Shown piece after piece: positions 7,715-13,324 of a stretch of 18,835 bases of DNA (its first letter is position 1; each line of letters opens with the position of its first letter). The notes below the pieces were generated by a model. The model was not told where the DNA came from. It searched no databases and saw only the letters and a program-made list of their open reading frames with translations. The position numbers and the translations under genes were made by a program. Source of the DNA: Dehalococcoidia bacterium (GTDB taxonomy: Bacteria; Chloroflexota; Dehalococcoidia; Dehalococcoidales; UBA1222); contig WRHS01000019.1 of NCBI GenBank assembly GCA_009783135.1, positions 1 to 18,835 of the forward strand, in the 5' to 3' direction.

Positions 7715-8364
7715 ACAACTACTTTGCGGGACTCTCCGAACCCCACACTTTCCGTGGCAACATAAGGATTCTCAGCCAGTGCCATATGCACAATGCGGCG
7801 TTCATACGCCGGCATAGGCTCAAGGGCACAAGAGCGCCCACTATCCTCAACCTGCTCAGCTACGTGTTGTGCCAGCAGACGCAAAGACTCATAGCGCCGT
7901 TTCTTATAGCCATTTACATCCAGCACCAAAGCAACCGGCAAACCGGTTTGATGGGTTACCATCAGGCGCAAAATATACTGCAGACATGACAGTGTCTGCC
8001 CACGGCGTCCGATGAGAATACCCAAGTCATTTCCCTTTATGTTAAATACCACCGATGTTCCGATTTTTTCCGCATCGTCCGTGACAGAGTCATCGCAAAG
8101 GCAGTCCACATTGGAGTCCAGCCCCATAAAAGCAAGTATATTCTCCAAAGTGTCCTGCGCCATGGAAAGCGCCTCTTCTGTGCCAATGCGGTTTGCTGTT
8201 TCCGTAACACGAATACGGGATGCCTCCGCCCCGATACCAAGCAGACCGGACTTGCCCTCCTCCAAAACCTCAATTTCCACCTGGTCCAGCCGCAATCCAA
8301 GTTGTTCCAATGCCCGACGGGTAGCCTCTTCAACCGTACGAGCGCTAATTTCAAGCTCTTTCAT
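7699..8364 (-). CDS. jag: Jag/KhpB-type RNA-binding protein (Jag_N, KH, R3H)
   Basis: A 221-residue cytosolic RNA-binding protein; the family (also called KhpB or EloR) binds small RNAs and mRNAs and in Gram-positive bacteria affects cell elongation and division. All three expected domains are present: Jag_N at about 1-55, with KSGLLGIGAE (38-47); a KH domain around 100-150, with the GILIGRRG loop at 115-122; and an R3H domain at about 180-220, with the R190-x2-H193 pair in YERRIVH and the GFGESRKVVV end. The start is ATG 8364, after GGAAGGAA. It sits directly downstream of yidC (64-base gap), the standard pairing in many bacteria. Length is typical. Confidence 0.95.
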   Translation of the reverse strand: MKELEISARTVEEATRRALEQLGLRLDQVEIEVLEEGKSGLLGIGAEASRIRVTETANRIGTEEALSMAQDTLENILAFMGLDSNVDCLCDDSVTDDAEKIGTSVVFNIKGNDLGILIGRRGQTLSCLQYILRLMVTHQTGLPVALVLDVNGYKKRRYESLRLLAQHVAEQVEDSGRSCALEPMPAYERRIVHMALAENPYVATESVGFGESRKVVVLPRR

Positions 8365-8428
8365 TTAATTTTTCCTTCCACCGTACGATGCGTGCATACA
8401 CTAAAATATGACGGATAAGGAAGACATG

Positions 8429-9229
8429 TTACCTCTTGCCAACCTGACGCGCCGGTCTGCGCCAAATGGAGTTTGGCGACATTGGCCATAACGCCATAAG
8501 AGTTCTGGGTAAAGTTGACAGCCCTCCCCATCCGCTGAAGAAATACTGCACAGCAATACGGATAATGGAGTTAACCACCCAGTACAGGGCCAAACCGCTT
8601 GGTACGCTTAAGGCGATGAAGCCGAACACAATTGGCATCATCATCTGCATCATTTGCGTCTGCTGTGCCGCCTGTGACGTCGCGGCCTGCTGCGCAACCA
8701 TCTTTTGTTGCAGCCACATGCTGACACCTACCAAAATCGCCAAGAGCATGTCTGATGCACCTAAGTTGAGCCATAAGAAACGTGTGTTAAGCGGTATGGC
8801 GGCATACACCGATGACCAGTGATACAACTGTCCTGAAAGACCTAGGAAATTCTCGGGTGTGGTGGCCATAACGCCGCGGATTGTCTGATAAAGGGCAATC
8901 CAAATTGGCATAGGAAGTAGCATCGGAAGCAGACAACCCGCCGGGTTGACCCCTGCCTCACGATAGAGCCTCATCTGCTCCTGACCCAAAAGCTTGGGGT
9001 CCTTGGCATACTTACGCTGCAACTCAGCCAGCTTAGGCTGCAAATCCTGCATAGCCTTGCTGGATTTCATCTGGCGCAGAGTCAGCGGATAGGTAACCAG
9101 ATTGATGAGCAAAGTCAGCACTATGATGGATAAACCGAAGTTGTTTCCAAGAAAGTGCGACAAGGCTATCATGACATTCGTCATGGGCCGGAGGATGATA
9201 AAATTCCAAATAATTCCAATAATATCCAA
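8429..9229 (-). CDS. yidC: YidC/Oxa1/SpoIIIJ membrane protein insertase
   Basis: Inserts and folds membrane proteins, with or without the Sec translocon. 266 residues, the short monoderm form without the large periplasmic domain. The first core helix (about 18-50) is followed by R52 in LTLRQM, the conserved arginine of the hydrophilic groove. A cytosolic helical hairpin covers 53-92, then GVNPAGCLLPMLLPMPIWIAL enters the second core helix. Later helices lie near 158-175, 196-212 and 214-231, the last two flanking SVPSGLALYW, a family hallmark. The tail WRRPARQVGKR is basic, as in ribosome-contacting homologues. No lipobox was seen at the N-terminus. The methionine-rich run TQMMQMMMPI (191-200) resembles that of other family members. 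It is in an operon with yidD, rnpA and jag. Confidence 0.96.
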   Translation of the reverse strand: MDIIGIIWNFIILRPMTNVMIALSHFLGNNFGLSIIVLTLLINLVTYPLTLRQMKSSKAMQDLQPKLAELQRKYAKDPKLLGQEQMRLYREAGVNPAGCLLPMLLPMPIWIALYQTIRGVMATTPENFLGLSGQLYHWSSVYAAIPLNTRFLWLNLGASDMLLAILVGVSMWLQQKMVAQQAATSQAAQQTQMMQMMMPIVFGFIALSVPSGLALYWVVNSIIRIAVQYFFSGWGGLSTLPRTLMALWPMSPNSIWRRPARQVGKR

Positions 9230-9302
9230 GGCTTAATACCTCACTAACCAGCTTGCGCCGTAGACTATTTCTATTCCCAAAGCTATCTAATCAAACCCTT
9301 AA

Positions 9303-10550
9303 CTAATTCGTAACCGTTACGGTCGTTGGCACCGTTACTGTCTCAGTCACGGTAACTGTTGTTCCAGCAGAGTTGGCACTGACCGCCTCCATGGCAAATC
9401 GTCTAAATGTCGCAGCCTCAATATTCACCACATAAACAATATCGGGACGCAATGAATGAACATACACAATACCATCCGCTGCGCAAAGCTGGGAGTTCAC
9501 CGTAAGCGACGGCTGATTGTCGGAAACACGCAGGTCTAATACCAAGCGCTGCGTCCCTTTGTCACCGCTTGTGGCATCAAGCGTATACACCCTGCCTTTT
9601 TCGCTTGCTACCACTACTTTGCCATCAGAAACAACAGGCGCAGCAGAGATGGGAGAATCCAAATCAAACACTTTCACATTGGATGGACTGGCGACATTCA
9701 CAGCATACACTCTGCCATCCATACACGGAGCATAGAGAAAACCTTCGCATAAAACAGGGGTAGCCCAAAGCCACTCGCTTGGTTTCTTGTCGTTTTGTCC
9801 ATCCAAAGGATATTTCCATTTCAGGTCACCGGTTTGCTCATCAAATGCGTAAATACTGCAGTCCAGAGAAACGGCGTACACCACGCCGCTGGCAACCAAC
9901 GGGGTGGCCATCATAGCCCCGCCTATGGACTTGGACCATTTCTTTTCACCGCTGGCAGCATCTAAAGCATAAATATTTTTATCGAAAGAGCCGATAAACA
10001 AAACCCCATTCGACAGCACCGGCGTTGACCAAATCTTGCTTTTGGTTTCAAATTTCCAAATACGATCGAGATTGAGACTGTTGGCATCCAAGGCATAAAC
10101 ATTGCCGTTTGATGAGGCAATGTACAATACCCCGTCGCTTACAATAGGGGCACCAACAATAGTCTGGTTATTGTCCTTATCCAGCACCACGGCTTCTTTT
10201 ACCAACTGATGCGTCGTAAGATCATAAACGTATATCTTGCCGTTATAAGCCGCCACATAGACATAGTTGCCGGCCACAGCCGGAGTGCCGTAAACAGCAA
10301 TATTTACAGACGCCGGCGCACAACCCAAAAATCCGGGGTCGCTGGACTCACTAATAGCAACGGCCCAGTCCTTTGTCGGATCCGACGGAGAGATGACATT
10401 GAGTTGTCCGCTACCGGAAACAGTAAAAATACTGCCGTCATACATGGCAACGCCTGCCCAGCCGACGGCTCCTGCTCCGGAAGAGCAGCTGCTGAACATG
10501 ACCAGCATTAGCATCAAAACACCTAAAACAGCCAAAATCTTCTTTTTCAA
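9303..10550 (-). CDS. PQQ-type beta-propeller lipoprotein with Thr/Val-rich C-terminal tail
   Basis: A predicted secreted, membrane-anchored protein of 415 residues. The chosen start is TTG 10550, with AAAGGAAG six bases upstream; it yields MKKKILAVLG and a hydrophobic signal ending MFSSC (C22), a usable though not ideal lipobox. An in-frame ATG at 10604 would overlap yidD and bury the signal. The body contains six or seven PQQ-like blades, each ending in a motif such as GKIYVYDL, GNVYALDA, KNIYALDAASGEKKW, CSIYAFDEQTGDLKW, GRVYAVNV and GRVYTLDATSGD. BamB has the same fold, but a BamB role is unlikely if the cell is a monoderm as presumed. The last 20 or so residues alternate Thr and Val (TTVTVTETVTVPTTVTVTN). 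The location between yidD and yidC hints at an envelope-protein biogenesis role; the exact function is unknown. Confidence 0.85.
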   Translation of the reverse strand: MKKKILAVLGVLMLMLVMFSSCSSGAGAVGWAGVAMYDGSIFTVSGSGQLNVISPSDPTKDWAVAISESSDPGFLGCAPASVNIAVYGTPAVAGNYVYVAAYNGKIYVYDLTTHQLVKEAVVLDKDNNQTIVGAPIVSDGVLYIASSNGNVYALDANSLNLDRIWKFETKSKIWSTPVLSNGVLFIGSFDKNIYALDAASGEKKWSKSIGGAMMATPLVASGVVYAVSLDCSIYAFDEQTGDLKWKYPLDGQNDKKPSEWLWATPVLCEGFLYAPCMDGRVYAVNVASPSNVKVFDLDSPISAAPVVSDGKVVVASEKGRVYTLDATSGDKGTQRLVLDLRVSDNQPSLTVNSQLCAADGIVYVHSLRPDIVYVVNIEAATFRRFAMEAVSANSAGTTVTVTETVTVPTTVTVTN

Positions 10551-10575
10551 ATTAGCTTCCTTTACCAGACTTTCT

Positions 10576-10800
10576 TCATGAATGTTTCTCAGGAACAGGG
10601 TCATACCCGCCTTCGCACCAGGGAGTGCAGCGTGCAATGCGACGCGCCCCCATGCATATGCCATCAATCAAACCAAAACGGGTAATTGCCTCATGTGTAT
10701 AATGCGAACACGTCGGCTCATAGCGACAGTTGGGGGGAAGTATTCGCGACAGCGTCAACTGATAAAACCTAATCATCCCCAGAGCAATTTTCTTAATCAT
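10576..10800 (-). CDS. yidD: YidD membrane protein insertion efficiency factor
   Basis: A 74-residue membrane-associated protein that assists YidC-dependent insertion. Full-length match to the family: MIKKIALGMIRFYQLTLSRILPPNCRYEPTCS at the N-terminus, then HYTHEAITRFGLIDG, and the closing RCTPWCEGGYDPVP. The conserved cysteines C25, C31, C58 and C62 are all present. ATG 10800 overlaps the end of rnpA by eight bases, indicating translational coupling. The beta-propeller gene starts 25 bases downstream. Confidence 0.97.
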   Translation of the reverse strand: MIKKIALGMIRFYQLTLSRILPPNCRYEPTCSHYTHEAITRFGLIDGICMGARRIARCTPWCEGGYDPVPEKHS

Positions 10801-11131
10801 TTCTTACCAACAAACCGACCTGAGCCAGTAAATTCAAGACCATAGTCTGCAAAGACGCAAACTCCACAAGCGCAGCCTGTGGTCTGGCACTAATGATAAT
10901 ATCCGCACCGGGCACAAGCGCCACATTGCGCATAATCTCGCGCAGACGGCGCTTAACCCGATTGCGCACCACAGCCCCGCCAACACGTTTGCTGACAATA
11001 AAGCCATAACGGGTAAGCGCGAGATTGTTTGCGCAACTTTTCATTCCCAAAGCACCACCATTGACCCATCTGCCACATTGGTGCACTCGGGCAAAATCCC
11101 CCGGTTTGGTAAGGTACTGTTCCCCTTTCAT
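10793..11131 (-). CDS. rnpA: Ribonuclease P protein component
   Basis: Protein subunit of RNase P, which with the M1-type RNA removes 5' leaders of tRNA precursors. Recognised by YLTKPGDFARVHQCGR near the N-terminus, YGFIVSKRVGGAVVRNRVKRRLRE (the family RNR signature helix) and the later ADIIISARPQAA strand. The start chosen is ATG 11131, preceded by GGTGAGAG, giving 112 residues, close to the family norm; a TTG at 11173 would add 14 unconserved residues. It is in the usual place after rpmH and overlaps yidD. The RNA subunit gene was not found in the window. Confidence 0.95.
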   Translation of the reverse strand: MKGEQYLTKPGDFARVHQCGRWVNGGALGMKSCANNLALTRYGFIVSKRVGGAVVRNRVKRRLREIMRNVALVPGADIIISARPQAALVEFASLQTMVLNLLAQVGLLVRND

Positions 11132-11194
11132 GCTCTCACCAGAAATTGACGCCAAACCGAAAAATTCCGGCAATCCAGAGGAAATCTGGCAATG

Positions 11195-11335
11195 CTATAC
11201 CACTGTAAGGCGCTGGCGCCCCTTGAGGCGACGAGCCTTGAGCACATTTTGACCACTGCGCGTACTCATGCGCTTGAGAAAACCATGCTCCCGCTTGCGC
11301 GGAATGCTTTTTGGTTGATATGTCCGTTTAGGCAT
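11195..11335 (-). CDS. rpmH: 50S ribosomal protein L34
   Basis: A 46-residue, strongly basic protein of the large ribosomal subunit. Family pattern: MPKRTYQPKSIPRKREHGFLKRMSTRSG, then NVLKARRLKGRQRLTV. The start ATG 11335 follows GAGGAGTTAA, a strong Shine-Dalgarno, 45 bases after the rpsR stop; the stop TAG is at 11197-11195. Residues SIPRKREHGF replace the commoner N-x-x-R-x-x-x-HGF, with HGF retained. Confidence 0.96.
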   Translation of the reverse strand: MPKRTYQPKSIPRKREHGFLKRMSTRSGQNVLKARRLKGRQRLTVV

Positions 11336-11380
11336 TTAACTCCTCGAAAAGACCACTGCGTGTCTTACATACGTATTTTA

Positions 11381-11914
11381 TTATTCGGTAACCTCTTGTG
11401 TTTGCGCATCAGATACCACCTCTACGGTGTCCTCTGGCACGCTTTCAGTGGCATCATTCTCAGCCTGCGCCACAACTACTGTTTCCTCGGATTTGAGCTC
11501 CGTTGTATTCTGTTCCACTGACGCCACCGGTGCTGTTTCTTTAATCTGAGTTTCAGCAACATCGCTCTCAACCTGAGGTGCCGGAACTACAGGGTTTATG
11601 TTAAGCGGCGGCACAATGCCCTGAATATGAATATGACCCGGTACAAAAGGCAGCAACGCAACATGGCGCGCCTGCTTGATTGCCAAAGCCACAGCGTGCT
11701 GGTGGCGATTGCATGTGCCGGTGCGGCGACGCGGTTCAATTTTACCGCGGTCCGAAATAAAACGATTCAAAAGAGCCGTATCCTTATAATCTACCACTTT
11801 GGAGCGACTGGCACAGAAAGGGCAAACCTTGCGTTTGGGAGCGAATTTTCCGCCGCTCCACTTGCCTGATGTCCTTCTCCCCATTGGTCTAGATGCTGAT
11901 CTGGTTTCTACCAC
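11381..11914 (-). CDS. rpsR: 30S ribosomal protein S18 with long acidic C-terminal extension
   Basis: The small-subunit protein S18, normally 70-100 residues, here 177. The start is GTG 11914, ten bases after AGGAG; the next ATG, at the M of RPMGRR, has no Shine-Dalgarno. The S18 core spans about residues 26-93: PKRKVCPFCASRSKVVDYKDTALL, then RFISDRGKI and RRRTGTCNRHQHAVALAIKQARHVALLPFV. C31, C34, C68 and H71 suggest the zinc-binding (C+) version. Residues 94-177 form a low-complexity tail rich in Glu, Val, Thr and Ala; its last 65 or so residues hold about 17 acidic residues against two lysines. The tail is in one uninterrupted frame up to TAA at 11381. It sits between ssb (22-base gap) and rpmH. 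Confidence 0.95.
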   Translation of the reverse strand: MVETRSASRPMGRRTSGKWSGGKFAPKRKVCPFCASRSKVVDYKDTALLNRFISDRGKIEPRRRTGTCNRHQHAVALAIKQARHVALLPFVPGHIHIQGIVPPLNINPVVPAPQVESDVAETQIKETAPVASVEQNTTELKSEETVVVAQAENDATESVPEDTVEVVSDAQTQEVTE

Positions 11915-11936
11915 GATTATATTTCTCCTAATTCTT

Positions 11937-12371
11937 TCAATACTCAGATTTGCTTGGCGGCTCGCTGAAAGGCAGTAACTCTCCGCCATCATCGCCGCTT
12001 TCCATGTCTTCCGGTTTATCATCCATGCCACCGGAAGTTCCCGCACGATCAAGGAAAGTCACACGGCTGGCGATGACTTCAGTGCGAAAATGTTTTTGAC
12101 CGTCGGTACCATCCCAGCTGCGGGTACGCAGGCGCCCTTCAACATATACCAGCTTGCCCTTGTTGAGAAATTGATTGCATTGTTCAGCAAGCTTATTCCA
12201 TGCAACCACAGTAAACCAGTCGGTTTCCTGCTTTCTCTCACCATCCGGCGTACTGTAAACACGATTGGTAGCAATGCGAAAAGACGTGACAGGACTCCCA
12301 CTGGGCGTAAAACGCATTTCTGGATCGCTACCAACATTGCCAATAAGCATAACCTTGTTCAAGCTAACCAT
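11937..12371 (-). CDS. ssb: Single-stranded DNA-binding protein
   Basis: Coats single-stranded DNA during replication and repair and recruits partners through its C-terminal tip. 144 residues; OB-fold of about 1-110 with MVSLNKVMLIGNVGSDPEMR, FRIATNR, TDWFTVVAWNKLAEQC, GKLVYVEGRL and VIASRVTFL. The acidic tail has DDGGELLPF, resembling the usual DDDIPF tip, but nine further residues (SEPPSKSEY) follow it. The start is ATG 12371. The gene is in the classical order rpsF-ssb-rpsR, with about 20 bases to each neighbour. Confidence 0.97.
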   Translation of the reverse strand: MVSLNKVMLIGNVGSDPEMRFTPSGSPVTSFRIATNRVYSTPDGERKQETDWFTVVAWNKLAEQCNQFLNKGKLVYVEGRLRTRSWDGTDGQKHFRTEVIASRVTFLDRAGTSGGMDDKPEDMESGDDGGELLPFSEPPSKSEY

Positions 12372-12391
12372 CGGCTGTGTCCTCCCCGTTG

Positions 12392-12739
12392 CTACTCAGC
12401 AACCTTCAGTAGATAGCGGATTATTTCTTCCGAGATGTTCATGCGATTCTCCAGTTCGGGACTAGCAGTGCTCTTCAATTTAAAGAACACCAGCTGATAA
12501 TACCCCTCACTGCAGTGCTCAATGGGATAGGCCAACTTGCGCTTGCCCAAAGGCTTTATCTCAGCGACAGTGCCCCCCAACTCGGTGATGAACTGCGTAA
12601 TGGCGTCCATGGTAGCGGACAGCTTTTCCTCAGTACACCTCGGATTGATGACCAACATCAATTCATAATTCCGCTGACTACCGACGCTGCTGGCAACACC
12701 GGCAGACTTGGATACTTTAGTTGTTGTTTTTGTAACCAC
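12392..12739 (-). CDS. rpsF: 30S ribosomal protein S6
   Basis: Small-subunit protein that binds S18 on the platform of the 30S subunit. 115 residues: the S6 ferredoxin-like core runs from NYELMLVINP (residue 24) to the end, with LGGTVAEIKPLGKRKLAYPI and GYYQLVFFKL. The first 23 residues (Lys, Thr and Ser rich) are an extension beyond the usual start. The chosen GTG 12739 follows AGGAG by five to six bases, so the extension is probably real; no in-frame ATG precedes the core. It is first in the ribosomal block; its partner S18 is encoded two genes later. Confidence 0.96.
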   Translation of the reverse strand: MVTKTTTKVSKSAGVASSVGSQRNYELMLVINPRCTEEKLSATMDAITQFITELGGTVAEIKPLGKRKLAYPIEHCSEGYYQLVFFKLKSTASPELENRMNISEEIIRYLLKVAE

Positions 12740-12772
12740 TTACTCTCCTAAAGCAAACGAAATTTTCCAGCC

Positions 12773-12802
12773 ATTATATACCACAATGCTTGCAAAGAGC
12801 AA
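12773..12802 (-). promoter_or_regulatory. Putative rpsF operon promoter
   Basis: On the minus strand TATAAT (12778-12773) is preceded at 18 bases by TTGCTC (12802-12797). Transcription would start near 12766, leaving a 27-base leader before the GTG of rpsF. It is back to back with the tRNA-Asp promoter. Confidence 0.55.
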
Positions 12803-12811
12803 ATTCCGTTG

Positions 12812-12841
12812 TTGACATGAAAAGCATCCCTTTGCTAGACT
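12812..12841 (+). promoter_or_regulatory. Putative tRNA-Asp promoter
   Basis: A perfect TTGACA (12812-12817) is followed at 18 bases by TAGACT (12836-12841), which matches TATAAT at four positions. A transcript would start about 10 bases before the mature tRNA. Confidence 0.55.
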
Positions 12842-12858
12842 TAAGTGCTTTTGAATGC

Positions 12859-12935
12859 GGCCCCGTGGTGTAGCGGCCTAACATGCCACCCTGTCACGGT
12901 GGAGATCACGGGTTCAAATCCCGTCGGGGTCGCCA
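12859..12935 (+). tRNA. tRNA-Asp (anticodon GTC), CCA encoded
   Basis: Full cloverleaf: acceptor GGCCCCG (12859-12865) pairs with CGGGGTC (12925-12931) with one G-T pair. The D stem is GTGT/ACAT. The anticodon stem CCACC/GGTGG encloses CTGTCAC with anticodon GTC. The T stem ACGGG/CCCGT encloses TTCAAAT. The discriminator is G at 12932, as expected for tRNA-Asp, and the 3' CCA is encoded (12933-12935). Confidence 0.98.
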
Positions 12936-12993
12936 AATTATCAGCTTGTCGCCACGCAACAAAATCTCTCTTCAAAGACAAATAGGAACAAAA

Positions 12994-13212
12994 GTGAATT
13001 TTTTCGAAAGAATAGGTATTTCCGGTTGGCTTTTTGGTAGCGTTTTCGTCATCATTATTTCTATAATTTCCGTGGTTATCTATTTCCTGCCGACCATTAT
13101 TGCCGTGTTGCGCCATCATCGCAACGCATTAGCTGTTTTTCTGGTCAATTTGTTCTTTGGCTGGACGTTTATAGGTTGGGTTATCGCCTTAATCTGGTCG
13201 GTCATAAGATAG
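12994..13212 (+). CDS. Superinfection immunity family small membrane protein
   Basis: A 72-residue protein with two transmembrane helices, about residues 8-29 and 42-70, joined by a short basic loop (VLRHHRN). The motifs YFLPTIIAVLRHHRN and FLVNLFFGWTFIGWVIALIW are the hallmark of the Imm-like 'superinfection immunity protein' family, named after phage T4 Imm, which blocks DNA entry by a second phage. Most chromosomal members are uncharacterised, so immunity here is inference. The start is GTG 12994, with AGGAA seven bases upstream. The frame is open further upstream but that part runs through the tRNA gene. It begins 58 bases after tRNA-Asp with no terminator between, so it is probably on the same primary transcript, which ends at the hairpin 20 bases downstream. 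Confidence 0.82.
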   Translation: MNFFERIGISGWLFGSVFVIIISIISVVIYFLPTIIAVLRHHRNALAVFLVNLFFGWTFIGWVIALIWSVIR

Positions 13213-13226
13213 AATTTATTTCTCGT

Positions 13227-13266
13227 TAGAAAAAGCAGCCTGTCGGTCTGACAGGCTGCTTTATTA
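13227..13266. terminator. Bidirectional intrinsic terminator
   Basis: A perfect 13-base stem, AAAGCAGCCTGTC (13232-13244) with GACAGGCTGCTTT (13250-13262), around GGTCT. The plus strand continues into TTTATTATTT, and the minus strand continues into CTTTTTCTAA, so it can stop both the tRNA-Asp/immunity transcript and the converging coiled-coil gene. Confidence 0.92.
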
Positions 13267-13324
13267 TTTATGACAGGAAAAAATCTTTCGGGGCATCCTC
13301 TGTAATTAAGCAGAAACTACCTCA

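Noticed and set aside
12883..12993. Extension of the small membrane protein upstream through the tRNA gene
   Set aside because: The extra residues are encoded by tRNA-Asp sequence; GTG 12994 has a ribosome-binding site and begins the family match.
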